NCBI RefSeq assembly: GCF_014196505.1
Contig: NZ_JACIDW010000011.1
Span: forward strand, 1-64,000
DNA from: Rhizobium metallidurans
Lineage (GTDB): Bacteria > Pseudomonadota > Alphaproteobacteria > Rhizobiales > Rhizobiaceae
Direction: 5' to 3'
DNA: 64,000 nucleotides
The translations under genes and the position numbers were made by a program. Below the pieces are notes generated by a model. That model was not told where the DNA came from and searched no databases. It saw only the letters and a program-made list of their open reading frames with translations. Below are positions 29,156 through 39,650 of the stretch, in pieces. Each line of letters begins with the position of its first letter. Position 1 is the stretch's first letter.

Positions 29156-29431
29156 TTACGCGGCGATCTGCGCGTTCACCGAGTAGAGAACCTTGCGCGT
29201 CTCGCTGGCGATCTCCTCCAGCATGTCCCGGTCGCATTCGCGGTAGCCGGCCTTGGCGATCGATGCCGTCAGATCGGAGATCCGGGCGCAGCAGCGGGTG
29301 ATCTGCAACAGCCCGAAAGGCGAGGCCCAGCCGCGCGGAGTGCCGTCCTCGTCGGCGAGGCGAAGCGCCTCGATCGCCGTGAAGATGTTTGCGAGCAGCT
29401 GCGTTTCGGCAAGCAGGCGGTCCATGAACAT
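29156..29431 (-). CDS. Conserved small hypothetical protein
   Basis: The 91-residue, mostly helical protein begins MFMDRLLAETQLLANIFTAIEALRLADEDG and contains three cysteines (TRCCARIS and ECDRD). I do not recognise a domain. It starts four bases after the mutS stop, so it is probably translated from the mutS transcript, with glnD following about 110 bases later. The intact frame and tight spacing argue for a real gene. Confidence 0.6.
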   Translation of the reverse strand: MFMDRLLAETQLLANIFTAIEALRLADEDGTPRGWASPFGLLQITRCCARISDLTASIAKAGYRECDRDMLEEIASETRKVLYSVNAQIAA

Positions 29432-29435
29432 GCGC

Positions 29436-32168
29436 TTACCCCTGCTTCAGCTTCTTCTTGAGGTCGTAGAGCGCGTCCAGCGCCTCGCGCGGCGTCATGT
29501 CGTCGAGGCTCATGTTCTTCAGCGCTTCGTCGACCTTCGATGGACCGCGCGCCACATCCTCGCGCCGCACCGCCACCTGGAAGAGCGGCAGGTCGTCGAT
29601 CAGCTGGCTCGCCGGGTTCTTGCGGTCGGCGTCCTCGAGCCGCGTCAGCACATCACGGGCACGCGAAACGACCGAGGCCGGCAGGCCGGCAAGCCGCGCC
29701 ACCTGGATACCGTAGGAGCGGTCGGCGGCACCGGGGCCGACCTCGTGCAGGAAGATCACGTCGCCGTCCCATTCCTTCACCCGCATCGTCGCGTTGGAAA
29801 GCCGCGCCAGCTTCTCGGATAGCACCGTCAGTTCGTGGAAATGCGTGGCGAACAGCCCGCGGCAGCGGTTGGCCTCATGCAGATGCTCGACAGACGCCCA
29901 GGCGATCGACAGGCCGTCGAAGGTGGCGGTTCCACGCCCGATCTCGTCGAGAATGACAAGCGAGCGGTTGGTCGCCTGGTTGAGGATCGCTGCGGTCTCC
30001 ACCATTTCGACCATGAAGGTCGAGCGCCCGCGCGCCAGATCGTCGGAAGCGCCGACACGCGAGAACAGCCGGTCGACGATGCCGATATGCGCGGACGTCG
30101 CCGGCACGAAGCAGCCCATCTGCGCCAGGATGGCGATCAGCGCGTTCTGACGCAGGAAGGTCGATTTACCGCCCATGTTCGGGCCGGTCAAAAGCCAGAT
30201 CGCGCCATCCTTGCCGTCACCCTCGGGCGAGAGGTCGCAATTGTTGGCGACGAACGGCCCGGTGGACTGCCGGCGTAGCGCCTGCTCGACCACGGGATGC
30301 CGCCCGCCCTCGATGGCGAACATGGTCGAACCATCGACCAGCGGCCGGCAATAGGCCTGCTCGTCTGCCAGCAGCGCGAGGCCCGCGGCGACGTCGATGA
30401 TGGCAAGCGCCCGCGCGCCGGCCTTGATGGTTTCGGCCTCGGCGACGACAGCCGCGCTCATGCGGTCGAAAGCGGCAAGCTCGATCGACAGCGCCTGGTC
30501 GGCGGCGTTGGCGATGCGGCTTTCGAGATCGGCAAGCTCGGTGGTGGTGAAGCGCATCGCGTTCGCCATCGTCTGGCGATGGATGAACCGCGCCTTGGCC
30601 TCCGGCGTGTCGGTCATCGGCCCGGCATTGCCCGCCGTGACCTCGATGAAATAGCCGAGCACATTGTTGTGCTTGATCTTCAGCGACTTGATGCCGGTCT
30701 CGTCGGCATATTGCAGCTGCAGGCCGGCGATGACCCGGCGCGACTGGTCGCGCAGCGCGCGCACCTCGTCCAGCTCGGCATTGGCCCCGTCGCGAAGGAA
30801 GCCGCCGTCGCGCTTCAGAAGCGGCAGCTCGTCGCCGAGCGTTTCGCTGAGCAGTGCCGCCACCTGTTGCGGCAGGGCGATGAGGCCGGCCAGCGCGTCG
30901 GCCAGTTCCTCGGGCAGCATCGCGGTTTCGAGCAGCCGCGCCACGTCTGTGGCTGCATTCAGCCCTTGGCGGATCGCCGCGAGATCGCGCGGACCGCCGC
31001 GCTCGAGCGCCAGTCGCGACAGCGCGCGCGGCATGTCGGGCACGTGCTTGAGGAGATCGCGCAGGTCGCCAGAGAGCGAGGGCTCCTCGATCAGGAAGCC
31101 GATCGAATCCAGCCGCTCGTTGATCCGCGCTGGATCGGTCAGCGGCGACATCAGGCGTTCGGCGAGCAGGCGCGCCCCGCCGCCGGTGATGGTGCGGTCG
31201 ATGGCTTTCAAAAGCGAGCCGTTGCGGTCGCCGGAAAGCGTGCGCGCAAGTTCGAGATTGGCGCGCGTGGCCGGGTCGATGAACAGCGTCGAGGCGGCGC
31301 TTTCGCGCTCCGGCTTGCCGAGCGGTGGCCGTTCGGCGATCTGCGTCTTCTCCACATAGGCGACGGCCGCTGCCGCTGCCGCGAGTTCCGAGCGCGAAAA
31401 GGTGCCGAAGCCATCGAGCGTCGAGACGCCGAAATAGCGCGCGATCCGGCCCTCCGCCGTGGCACTGTCGAACAGCACCGATGGCTGCGGCACGGCGGTG
31501 CGGCCTAGAACGTCGAACACCGGCTTCAGCTCCGGATCGTAAAACATCGTATCCGGCACGATCAGCTCGCGCGGATCGATCCTCGAGATATCGGCCAACA
31601 GTCGCGACGCCTCGGTCTCCGCCAGGCGGAAAACGCCGGTGGAAATATCGATCCAGGCAAGCGCCATCAGCGGCTCGGAGGCGCCGCGGATGCGCGTCAA
31701 GGCCATCAGATAGTTCGATTCCGAGGGCGAAAGCAGCTTTTCCTCGGTGATCGTTCCCGGCGTCACCAGGCGCACGACGTCGCGCTTGACGACCGACTTG
31801 CTGCCGCGCTTCTTGGCTTCCGCGGGGTCCTCGACCTGCTCGCAGACCGCCACCCGGAAGCCGAGCCCGATCAGCTTCTGCAGATAGTCGTCGGCGGCAT
31901 GAACCGGTACGCCGCACATCGGGATATCCTGCCCCATGTGCTGGCCGCGCTTGGTCAGCGTGATCCCGAGCGCGCGCGAGGCGTCGAGCGCGTCCTCGAA
32001 GAACAGCTCGTAGAAATCGCCCATGCGGTAGAACAGCAGTGAATCCGGATTGTTCGCCTTGATCTCGATGAACTGCTCCATCATCGGCGTGGCCGAGGCG
32101 CGGCTCTCTTCCGTTGCAAGCTCGGCAGCCGAAAAGGCTTCGTGTCTCAAGGTCATTCGATCGTTCAC
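29436..32168 (-). CDS. mutS: DNA mismatch repair protein MutS
   Basis: The 910-residue protein shows the mismatch-recognition motif [17 protein letters not shown] near the N-terminus and the Walker A sequence [15 protein letters not shown] (near residue 660), then [17 protein letters not shown]. It recognises mispairs and starts repair. The first codon at 32168 is GTG; an ATG four codons later (32156) is an alternative and neither has a strong ribosome-binding site. It diverges from the malic enzyme gene across 293 bases. Confidence 0.96.
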   Translation of the reverse strand: MNDRMTLRHEAFSAAELATEESRASATPMMEQFIEIKANNPDSLLFYRMGDFYELFFEDALDASRALGITLTKRGQHMGQDIPMCGVPVHAADDYLQKLIGLGFRVAVCEQVEDPAEAKKRGSKSVVKRDVVRLVTPGTITEEKLLSPSESNYLMALTRIRGASEPLMALAWIDISTGVFRLAETEASRLLADISRIDPRELIVPDTMFYDPELKPVFDVLGRTAVPQPSVLFDSATAEGRIARYFGVSTLDGFGTFSRSELAAAAAAVAYVEKTQIAERPPLGKPERESAASTLFIDPATRANLELARTLSGDRNGSLLKAIDRTITGGGARLLAERLMSPLTDPARINERLDSIGFLIEEPSLSGDLRDLLKHVPDMPRALSRLALERGGPRDLAAIRQGLNAATDVARLLETAMLPEELADALAGLIALPQQVAALLSETLGDELPLLKRDGGFLRDGANAELDEVRALRDQSRRVIAGLQLQYADETGIKSLKIKHNNVLGYFIEVTAGNAGPMTDTPEAKARFIHRQTMANAMRFTTTELADLESRIANAADQALSIELAAFDRMSAAVVAEAETIKAGARALAIIDVAAGLALLADEQAYCRPLVDGSTMFAIEGGRHPVVEQALRRQSTGPFVANNCDLSPEGDGKDGAIWLLTGPNMGGKSTFLRQNALIAILAQMGCFVPATSAHIGIVDRLFSRVGASDDLARGRSTFMVEMVETAAILNQATNRSLVILDEIGRGTATFDGLSIAWASVEHLHEANRCRGLFATHFHELTVLSEKLARLSNATMRVKEWDGDVIFLHEVGPGAADRSYGIQVARLAGLPASVVSRARDVLTRLEDADRKNPASQLIDDLPLFQVAVRREDVARGPSKVDEALKNMSLDDMTPREALDALYDLKKKLKQG

Positions 32169-32308
32169 GGAGTGGGCTTTTCTCTAAAAAACAGGGTGCC
32201 ACCCTATCGAAGCGCGGCTATAGAAGACAACAGCTATCGGGAAATGGGAGCCGTTAGCCCACAGGAGGATTGAGGGAGGTATTCGACGAGCCGCAAGGTC
32301 GGGAACCC

Positions 32309-32371
32309 CTTGTAAGGGGAGCCTGTCAGTTTCAACGGATATTTTAATCGATTGTAGCCGTACGGCTTTTT
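32309..32371 (+). promoter_or_regulatory. Leader hairpins before the malic enzyme gene
   Basis: The 293-base gap between mutS and the malic enzyme gene holds CCCCTTGTAAGGGG (32309-32322) and the palindrome AGCCGTACGGCT followed by a T-run (32356-32371). They could be attenuator-like elements in a leader transcript, but the stems are short. I cannot place a clear promoter. Confidence 0.3.
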
Positions 32372-32461
32372 CGCAACGCGTCGTGTCAGCCCCGGGAACC
32401 GTGTCTATAGAGGGTCGACCAGCGCAATCGAAGGCCGGTTGTCAGGAGATTTGGAGGAGAT

Positions 32462-34744
32462 ATGCCCGACATGAACAGCAAGCAGCGCCCCGCCAACGGC
32501 ATTACCGACAAGGAAGCGCTCGACTTCCATTCGCAGGGAAAACCCGGCAAGCTCGAAGTCAACCCGACCAAGCCGATGGCCACGCAGCGGGATCTCTCGC
32601 TTGCCTACTCGCCGGGCGTCGCCGTTCCCGTCAAGGCCATCGCCGCCGATCCCGCCACCGCCTATGACTACACGTCGCGCGGCAACATGGTTGCGGTCAT
32701 TTCCAACGGTACCGCCATCCTCGGCCTCGGCAATCTCGGCGCGCTGGCCTCCAAGCCGGTCATGGAAGGCAAGTCGGTGCTCTTCAAGCGCTTCGCCGAT
32801 GTCGACAGCATCGACCTCGAGGTCGATACCGAAAATGTCGACGAGTTCATCAACTGCGTCCGCTTTCTCGGCCCCTCCTTCGGCGGCATCAACCTCGAGG
32901 ACATCAAGGCGCCGGACTGCTTCATCATCGAGAGCCGCCTGCGCGAGCTCATGGACATCCCGGTGTTCCATGACGACCAGCACGGCACCGCGATCATCGC
33001 CGCCGCCGGCCTCATCAACGCGCTGGAACTGACCGGCCGCGACCTGAAGACGGCGAAGCTGGTCTGCAACGGCGCCGGCGCCGCCGCCATCGCCTGCGTC
33101 GAGCTCATCAAGGCCATGGGTTTCGCGCCCGAGAACATCACGCTTTGCGATACCAAGGGCGTGATCTATCAGGGCCGCACCGAAGGCATGAACCAGTGGA
33201 AATCGGCGCATGCGGTCAAGACCAAGGCCCGCACGCTGGAAGAAGCGATGAAGGGCGCCGATGTCGTCTTCGGCCTGTCGCAGAAGGGCGCCTTCTCCGA
33301 GGAGATGATCCTGTCGATGGCCGACCGCCCGATCATCTTCGCGATGGCCAATCCCGACCCGGAAATCACGCCGGAAGAGGTTGCGCGCATTCGCGACGAC
33401 GCCATCATGGCGACCGGCCGCTCGGATTATCCCAACCAGGTCAATAACGTCCTGGGCTTCCCCTACATCTTCCGTGGCGCGCTCGATGTCCGCGCCACGA
33501 CGATCAACGACGATATGAAGATCGCCGCCGTCCGGGCGCTGGCGAGCCTCGCCCGCGAGGACGTTCCAGACGATGTCGCCGCGGCCTACCAGGGCAATCG
33601 CCCGCGCTTCGGTCCGCAATACATCATCCCGGTCCCCTTCGATCCGCGCCTGATTTCGGCGATCCCCGTGGCGGTCGCCGAGGCCGCGATGGAAAGCGGC
33701 GTCGCCCGCAAGCCGATACCCGACATGGCCGCCTATGCCCGCGAGCTGTCGGCCAGGCGCGATCCCATCGCCTCGACGCTCGCCAGCCTCTATGAGCGCG
33801 TGCGCCGTCATCCCAAGCGCGTGGTCTTCGCCGAGGCCGAGGAGGAGCAGGTCATGCGCGCCGCGCTTTCCTACGCCAACCAGCAGCTCGGCACCGCCAT
33901 CCTGCTCGGCCGCGAGGACCTGATCAAGGCGACCGCCGAGCGCGCCGGCATCGATCTCAACCGCCCCGGCCTCGAGATCGTCAACGCCCGCATCTCGACA
34001 AGGGTGGAGGCCTATATCGACTATCTCTACGCCCGCCTGCAGCGAAAGGGATACCTGCACCGCGATGCCCAGCGCCTGATCCACAACGACCGCAACCACT
34101 TCGCGGCCTGCATGGTGGCGCTCGGCGATGCCGACGGCATGGTGACCGGGATCACCCGCAACTATTCGACGGCGCTCGAGGATGTTCGCCGCTGCATCGA
34201 CCAGAAGCCCGGCCATCGGGTCATCGGCGTGTCGATCGCGCTCTGCCGCGGCCGCACCGTCTTCGTCGCCGACACGGCGGTCCACGACATGCCGTCGGCC
34301 GAGGAGCTTGCCGATATCGCGGTGGAAGCCGCCGGCTTCGCGCGCCGCATGGGCTACAATCCGCGCGTCGCGATGCTCGCCTACTCGACCTTCGGCCATC
34401 CCTCCGGCGAGCGCTCCGAGCGTGTCCGCGAAGCCGTCGCCATCCTCGATCGCCGCTATCTGGATTTCGAGTATGACGGCGAGATGTCGGCCGACGTGGC
34501 GCTGAACCGCAAGGCCATGGAGCAGTATCCCTTCTGCCGCCTGTCGGGCCCGGCCAACGTGCTGGTCATGCCGGCCTTCCACTCTGCCTCGATCTCCACC
34601 AAGATGCTGCAGGAACTCGGCGGCTCGACGGTGATCGGCCCCATTCTCGTCGGCGTCGACAAGGCGGTGCAGATCACCTCGATGGGGGCGAAGGACAGCG
34701 ACATCGTGAACATGGCCGCGATTGCGGCTTATACGGGGTCGTGA
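32462..34744 (+). CDS. tme: NADP-type malic enzyme with phosphotransacetylase-like C-domain
   Basis: The 760-residue protein has a malic enzyme half ([21 protein letters not shown], and the NAD(P)-binding [11 protein letters not shown]) up to about residue 430. A phosphotransacetylase-like half follows; it regulates but does not catalyse acetyl transfer in known rhizobial enzymes. It decarboxylates malate to pyruvate. Position beside mutS and olsB matches S. meliloti Tme (NADP type) rather than the symbiosis-essential NAD-type Dme. A GGAGGAG site precedes the ATG. Confidence 0.88.
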   Translation: MPDMNSKQRPANGITDKEALDFHSQGKPGKLEVNPTKPMATQRDLSLAYSPGVAVPVKAIAADPATAYDYTSRGNMVAVISNGTAILGLGNLGALASKPVMEGKSVLFKRFADVDSIDLEVDTENVDEFINCVRFLGPSFGGINLEDIKAPDCFIIESRLRELMDIPVFHDDQHGTAIIAAAGLINALELTGRDLKTAKLVCNGAGAAAIACVELIKAMGFAPENITLCDTKGVIYQGRTEGMNQWKSAHAVKTKARTLEEAMKGADVVFGLSQKGAFSEEMILSMADRPIIFAMANPDPEITPEEVARIRDDAIMATGRSDYPNQVNNVLGFPYIFRGALDVRATTINDDMKIAAVRALASLAREDVPDDVAAAYQGNRPRFGPQYIIPVPFDPRLISAIPVAVAEAAMESGVARKPIPDMAAYARELSARRDPIASTLASLYERVRRHPKRVVFAEAEEEQVMRAALSYANQQLGTAILLGREDLIKATAERAGIDLNRPGLEIVNARISTRVEAYIDYLYARLQRKGYLHRDAQRLIHNDRNHFAACMVALGDADGMVTGITRNYSTALEDVRRCIDQKPGHRVIGVSIALCRGRTVFVADTAVHDMPSAEELADIAVEAAGFARRMGYNPRVAMLAYSTFGHPSGERSERVREAVAILDRRYLDFEYDGEMSADVALNRKAMEQYPFCRLSGPANVLVMPAFHSASISTKMLQELGGSTVIGPILVGVDKAVQITSMGAKDSDIVNMAAIAAYTGS

Positions 34745-34793
34745 GGTGATAATGGGGTGAGGTGGTTTGGTGAAGTGGTTATGGGTGAGGGTT

Positions 34794-34934
34794 TGCCGTG
34801 TGGCCCCCTCATCTGGCTGCCGCCATCTTCTCCCCGCTGGGGAGAAGGGGTGTGTGGCAGGCCGCTCGCTCAACCTCCCCTTCGCCCCAACGGGGAGAAG
34901 GTGCCCGAAGGGCGGATGAGGGGGCCACACGGCA
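34794..34934. repeat. RIME-like repeat with 19-base perfect terminal inverted repeats
   Basis: The ends TGCCGTGTGGCCCCCTCAT (34794-34812) and its exact inverse (34916-34934) frame a 141-base element. Weaker pairing continues inward through CTTCTCCCC and GGGGAGAAG, and there is an internal CTTCTCCCCGCTGGGGAGAAG hairpin. The right half matches 91-165. It lies between the stops of the converging malic enzyme and olsB genes and may serve as a bidirectional terminator. Confidence 0.8.
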
Positions 34935-34967
34935 CAACGCTAAATGCAGCTAACTACGCCAACCAAA

Positions 34968-35843
34968 TCAGCTGGCAAACCGCCCGGCATCGGCACCGTA
35001 ATAATTCACATACCGATCCGAGATGCTTGATATCGGCAGAACGATCAGCACATCCGTCGTGTTGAACGCCTTGTCGACCACGGCGGTGGAGCCGACCATC
35101 GCGCCGAGGCGCAGGTAGCCCTTGATCAGCGGCGGCAGCGCCATCAGCGCCCGTTTCGGATTGACGGCCTCGACCGGCATCAGGTCCATGTCGCGGGCAA
35201 GGTGCGGCAGGGCGTCGACGGCCCACTCGTCCTTGGCGGCGACGTTGTGGCGCAGGAAGGAGAGCGCCAGCGCATGCTGTTCCGGGTGAATGCCGGGGAA
35301 GGAGGCGCAGCCGAACATCGCGCTCATGCCGTGCTTCAGCGCATAGGCCCAGTTGCCCTGCCACAGAAGCTCGACGATGCGCTTGGTACGGTAGTCCGGC
35401 AGCACGCAGGAGCGGCCGAGCTCCATGAAACGCTTATCCGGATGGCGCGCGATCAGCGAGTTGATGTCGAATTCGGAAGCCGAGTAAAAGCCGCCATTGG
35501 CCATCGCCACGTCCTGCCGCAGCAGACGGTAGGTGCCGACGATCTGGTCCTCGCTGTCGCCCTCGATCGAGCGATCGAGCACCAGCAGGTGGTCGCAGAA
35601 GGCGTCGTAGGCATCGAAGTCGCGCTTGCGGCGCATCGCTTCCGCCGGAAGCTGCGCCTTCATCTCGTCCACGAAAACCCGGTAGCGCACGGACTGCGCG
35701 GCGTCGATCTCGCCGGGCGTGCGGGCAAGGCGCGTTTCGAGATTGCCGATCCGGCCGAACACGTCGCTCTCGATCTGTTCGGCCTTCCGCGCGGGGGGAA
35801 GGGCGTCGATGAGGGGCTCACGGTTGCAGATATCCACGGACAT
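34968..35843 (-). CDS. olsB: L-ornithine N-alpha-acyltransferase OlsB
   Basis: Starting at 35843 (MSVDICNREPLID) gives 291 residues. The GNAT-like core includes the hallmarks QSVRYRVFVDEM, FMELGRSCVLPDYRTKRIVELLWQG and GCASFPGIHPEQ of OlsB proteins. The enzyme transfers a 3-hydroxyacyl chain from acyl carrier protein to ornithine, the first step to phosphorus-free ornithine lipids. In S. meliloti this gene is induced by phosphate limitation through PhoB; I do not see a clear Pho box here. It converges with the malic enzyme gene. Confidence 0.9.
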   Translation of the reverse strand: MSVDICNREPLIDALPPARKAEQIESDVFGRIGNLETRLARTPGEIDAAQSVRYRVFVDEMKAQLPAEAMRRKRDFDAYDAFCDHLLVLDRSIEGDSEDQIVGTYRLLRQDVAMANGGFYSASEFDINSLIARHPDKRFMELGRSCVLPDYRTKRIVELLWQGNWAYALKHGMSAMFGCASFPGIHPEQHALALSFLRHNVAAKDEWAVDALPHLARDMDLMPVEAVNPKRALMALPPLIKGYLRLGAMVGSTAVVDKAFNTTDVLIVLPISSISDRYVNYYGADAGRFAS

Positions 35844-35951
35844 GACGAATCTTTCATTGCCGGCTTCAGGACGCCATAAAACACTTATATGCGACAGCAA
35901 AGTGACATTTTAAACCCCCAAATACGCAAGAGGCACATGGGTGCTTTATCG

Positions 35952-38234
35952 CTACAGTGCTTCCGCGCGGCGGGCGGAAAGCGCGGCGACGGCCTGGACT
36001 TCCGTCAACAGCCGTATGGGGTCTATGGGTTTCAGCATGACGCGGTTTGCCCCGTTCAGCAAGACTTGACGACGCGATTCGTCGCGTTTGTCGGCGGTCA
36101 GGACGATGATCGGCACCGAGGGAATGTCGAGCCGGCGCTCATGGCCGCGTAGCCGGCCAATCATTTCGATGCCGTCGCCGCCGGGCATGGAAAGATCGCT
36201 GATGACGATATCCGGCCGCACGCTTCCTTCCGCCAGCGCCGCGTCGAGCAGCGCCTCGAAATGCTCGACATGCTGCACGCTGTGGCCGGCCTTTTCGAGC
36301 ATGGCGCGGATCAGCATGGCATTGATCGGATCGTCTTCGGCCAGCACGATCCTCAGCCCGCCCTGAATGCCCGCATCCGGAATGCCCGGGCTGAAGCCGG
36401 GCTGGTTGTCGTTCAGCGCGTCGCGCTTTTCCATGCCGCGCATGCGTCCGCGCAGCACGTCGATCAGCGACTGTTCGCGCAGCGGCCGGATCAGCCAGGC
36501 GTCGAAGAGGTCGAGAGAATGGGCGTTGCGCTCTTCCGGGTTGACCAGGAAGATCTTGCGCAGGCCAAGGGCTGCGATATCCGTCCGGTCGGCCAGGTTC
36601 GCGGCGAACTCCGCCGACATGCGGTGGTCGACGATGATGTCGGTCGGGCGCCGTCCGTTCGCCGCCATGTCGAGCAGGATCCAGCGCGCCGTCTCGCCGT
36701 CCTCGACGAAGTGGCACTGGCCCCCGAGCGTGCGGATGGTCTCCGAAATCGCCATGCGGGCGGCCCCCGCCGGCGCCAGCAGAACGACGAGATTGCCCGC
36801 GAGCAAAGCGTCGCGTCGCGGCGCGGGCTGTTCGTCCCCTTCGGTGCGGAAGCGGATGCTGAATTCCGTGCCGGTGCCCTTTTCGCTGGCGACCGTCAGC
36901 GCGCCGCCGAATTCGCGCATGATGCGCGCCGAGATGGCAAGGCCAAGGCCGGTGCCGTTGCTCTTTTCCACCATGGTGCCCGCCTGTTCGTATTCGCCGA
37001 AGACACGCGCCTGCTCTTCTTCCGTCATGCCCGGCCCGGTATCGGTGACCGTGATCGAAAGCTCGCCGTCCTGCAGCGACACGCGAATGAACACGCCGCC
37101 GACCTGGGTGAATTTCACCGCGTTGCCGATCACGTTGAACAGCACCTGGCGCAGGCGCGCGGCGTCGAAGTTCATCAGTTCGGGAACGTCCGACGAAACG
37201 GTCGAGCCGATCTCGATGCCCTTTTCGTGGGCGCGGTGGGCAAGCATCTCGACGACGCTTTCGAGCAGCTTGCGCACCGATTCCGACCGCGGGCGCAGCT
37301 GGAAGCGGCCGACCTCGATGGTCGAGAAATCGAGCAGGTCCTCGACCAGCTGGGTCAGCGCATGGCCGGACTGCCGGATGCCGGTCAGGTAGTTGTCCTG
37401 CTCCTGGGTCATCCGCGTTTCGGTCAGGAGATGCGTCATGCCGAGAATGCCCGACAGCGGCGTGCGCAGTTCGTGGCTGACGGTGGCAAGCAGCCGTGAT
37501 TTCGAGGCGCTGTTGAACTCCGCCTTCTGCCGCGCCTCCTCGCGCTCCTGCGCCGCGATGCGATCGGCGGTGACGTCGCGGGCGATACTGTGCAAAAGCA
37601 GCTTTCCGTCGGCGGGGTTGCGCGTCACCACATCGCGCCAGAAGAAGATGCGCTGCCCCTCCGGCGTCGAGATCTCGACATCGTAGCGATGCGGTTCCGT
37701 GCCGGGCCTAAAGGCGATGCCCATTTCCTCGCAGGTCTGTCCGATCGGGTTCGGTCGCCCGGTCAGCCGCCGGAACAGGTCGTTGGCGGCAACGATCCGG
37801 CGATCGATCGTCCGGGTCACGGTGATGTCGCCGAGCGCGTCGTGAATGCTGGCGAAGAGCGCGGTATCGCTTCCGCCGCGCATGGCGTCGTCGCCGGCGC
37901 GTGCCCTGGCGTGATGGCGGCGGGTCGAGAAGACGGCGAAGCAGACGATCGCGGCAAGCACCAGCGCGCCGATGCCGATCGACATCAGCAGCGGGCCGCC
38001 GACATGACCGAGCGCGAGCAGCAGGATGGCCGAGACGATGCCGGCGCCGCCGAGCCAGTAGGAGAGCAGTCTGCGGGCCGAGGTGGCGATCACGGGAGCG
38101 GCGGCGACGGGGCCTTGCTCCTGTGCGGTATGGGACATGTCAGCCGGGATCGCGGCCTGCTCATCTTGGCGATGAGCGGCAGGCGCGCCGAAGGCGTCGG
38201 CAAGCTTATCGTGTAACTGACCCAGTCCGACCAT
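35952..38234 (-). CDS. Hybrid sensor histidine kinase with two receiver domains
   Basis: The 760-residue protein has two membrane segments (about 56-76 and 81-103), a PAS-like domain (125-222), a HisKA box with H254 (SHELRTPL), and an HATPase with N371, D398 and GTGLGLAIS (427-435). Residues 481-596 look like a degenerate receiver: the acidic pair at the first strand and the usual Lys are missing, although D536 remains. Residues 627-747 are a normal receiver with E633, D634, D635, D680 and K735. The signal and target are unknown. It lies between lspA and olsB, alone on its transcript as far as I can see. Confidence 0.88.
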   Translation of the reverse strand: MVGLGQLHDKLADAFGAPAAHRQDEQAAIPADMSHTAQEQGPVAAAPVIATSARRLLSYWLGGAGIVSAILLLALGHVGGPLLMSIGIGALVLAAIVCFAVFSTRRHHARARAGDDAMRGGSDTALFASIHDALGDITVTRTIDRRIVAANDLFRRLTGRPNPIGQTCEEMGIAFRPGTEPHRYDVEISTPEGQRIFFWRDVVTRNPADGKLLLHSIARDVTADRIAAQEREEARQKAEFNSASKSRLLATVSHELRTPLSGILGMTHLLTETRMTQEQDNYLTGIRQSGHALTQLVEDLLDFSTIEVGRFQLRPRSESVRKLLESVVEMLAHRAHEKGIEIGSTVSSDVPELMNFDAARLRQVLFNVIGNAVKFTQVGGVFIRVSLQDGELSITVTDTGPGMTEEEQARVFGEYEQAGTMVEKSNGTGLGLAISARIMREFGGALTVASEKGTGTEFSIRFRTEGDEQPAPRRDALLAGNLVVLLAPAGAARMAISETIRTLGGQCHFVEDGETARWILLDMAANGRRPTDIIVDHRMSAEFAANLADRTDIAALGLRKIFLVNPEERNAHSLDLFDAWLIRPLREQSLIDVLRGRMRGMEKRDALNDNQPGFSPGIPDAGIQGGLRIVLAEDDPINAMLIRAMLEKAGHSVQHVEHFEALLDAALAEGSVRPDIVISDLSMPGGDGIEMIGRLRGHERRLDIPSVPIIVLTADKRDESRRQVLLNGANRVMLKPIDPIRLLTEVQAVAALSARRAEAL

Positions 38235-38289
38235 AGGTTCAAATTAGCACGCCGGCTGTTCCAAATGCCTTCAGCAAAACGCTAAGATT

Positions 38290-38793
38290 TTATTTATCGC
38301 TGGTCTTGGGTTGCAATAGCTCGTCCAAAATCACGCATCCCGCGCCCGTCGTGATGAAAATATCGGCCAGGTTGAAAACAGCGAAGGACCATGTCTCGGT
38401 ATAGAACAGGATGTAATCGACCACGTGTCCATAAAGGAAACGGTCAAGGATGTTGCCCAGCGCGCCGGCGATGATGAATGCGTAGCCGAGATGGGCGAAG
38501 GTGCGGTGCTTGTCGGTGCGGCGCCAGAGCCAGAGCACGAAGGCGACGATGATCAGCCGCATGCCGACGATGAACCACCCGTCCATGCCCGACAGCATCG
38601 AGAAGGCGACGCCGTAATTATAGGTGCGGTAAAGCGCCAGCATCGGGATGACCTGCACCGCCTCCTGGAACGGAAGCGTGCGATCGACGGCGATCTTGAT
38701 GATCTGGTCGAGCAACACGGCGGCGATGACGCCGATCAGGATCGGCAGCGGGCGCGAAAACAGCGTCGGGCGGTCTTGTGTCTGATCGGTCAT
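38290..38793 (-). CDS. lspA: Lipoprotein signal peptidase
   Basis: The 167-residue protein has four membrane segments and the catalytic aspartates in GNILDRF (D117) and FNLADIFI (D144). It cleaves the signal peptide of diacylglyceryl-modified prolipoproteins. The start overlaps the end of the upstream SpoU-type methyltransferase gene by four bases, so the two are translationally coupled. Confidence 0.95.
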   Translation of the reverse strand: MTDQTQDRPTLFSRPLPILIGVIAAVLLDQIIKIAVDRTLPFQEAVQVIPMLALYRTYNYGVAFSMLSGMDGWFIVGMRLIIVAFVLWLWRRTDKHRTFAHLGYAFIIAGALGNILDRFLYGHVVDYILFYTETWSFAVFNLADIFITTGAGCVILDELLQPKTSDK

Positions 38794-39650
38794 TTGGCCT
38801 CGGACAGTGAGAGAAGGTGGCGGCGCGCCTCGAACATCATGACGGCGCTGGCGACCGCCAGGTTGAGTGAATCGGCCAGGCCCTGCTGCGGAATGCGCGC
38901 GAGAGCATCGGCCTCGCGCGAAAGCTGCTCCGGCAGGCCGGATTGTTCGTTGCCCATCAGGATGACGACCGGCTTGGTCTTGTAGTCGATCGTGCGGTAG
39001 TCCACGGAACCGGCCAGATGCGTGGCGACCAGCGAAACGCCCGCCTGCTTCTTCCAGGCGATGAACTCCTCCGGCGTCGCCCGCGAGACGGGCATGGCGA
39101 AGACCGAGCCCATCGTGGCGCGCACCGTCTCTAGCGAGAACGGGTCGGTGGTCTCGCCGACCAGGATGACGCCGGAAGCGCCGGCCGCGTCGGCGGTGCG
39201 GATGATCGTGCCGAGATTGCCGGGATCGCGAACGCGGTCGAGCGCGATCCATGTCTCGCCCTTGGCCGGGCGAATGTCGCGCAGCGGCTTCCAGCGGTTT
39301 TCGAACACGCCGACCACCATCTGCGGATTGTCGCGGCGGGTGATCGAGGAGAGAACCTTTTCGCTGACCTCGAGCACCAGCCCGCCGGAGGCAACCGTTT
39401 TCGCCGCCATCTGTTCGACCAGCGGCTTGCCCTTCGCGGCCTTGGCGTAGACAAGCGTGCGGATCGTCCAGCCGAGCTCGATCGCGTCGATGACGAGCTT
39501 CAGGCCCTCGGCCATGAAGGTGCCGCTCTGCTCGCGGGTCTTCTTGTCGCTGAGCGCCTTGATGTCCTTGATGATCGGATTGGCAAGCGAGGTGACTTCC
39601 TTCACCTGGCCGACCCTGCGGGGACCATTGTCGCGGTGTTCGTGGCTCAT
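38790..39650 (-). CDS. SpoU/TrmH-family RNA 2'-O-methyltransferase
   Basis: The 286-residue protein has an N-terminal substrate-binding domain and the SPOUT motifs [35 protein letters not shown] and [22 protein letters not shown]. The target, rRNA or tRNA, cannot be assigned; TsnR/RlmB-like is most likely. It overlaps both neighbours by four bases (the methyltransferase gene at 39647 and lspA), forming a tight three-gene unit. Confidence 0.88.
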   Translation of the reverse strand: MSHEHRDNGPRRVGQVKEVTSLANPIIKDIKALSDKKTREQSGTFMAEGLKLVIDAIELGWTIRTLVYAKAAKGKPLVEQMAAKTVASGGLVLEVSEKVLSSITRRDNPQMVVGVFENRWKPLRDIRPAKGETWIALDRVRDPGNLGTIIRTADAAGASGVILVGETTDPFSLETVRATMGSVFAMPVSRATPEEFIAWKKQAGVSLVATHLAGSVDYRTIDYKTKPVVILMGNEQSGLPEQLSREADALARIPQQGLADSLNLAVASAVMMFEARRHLLSLSEAK

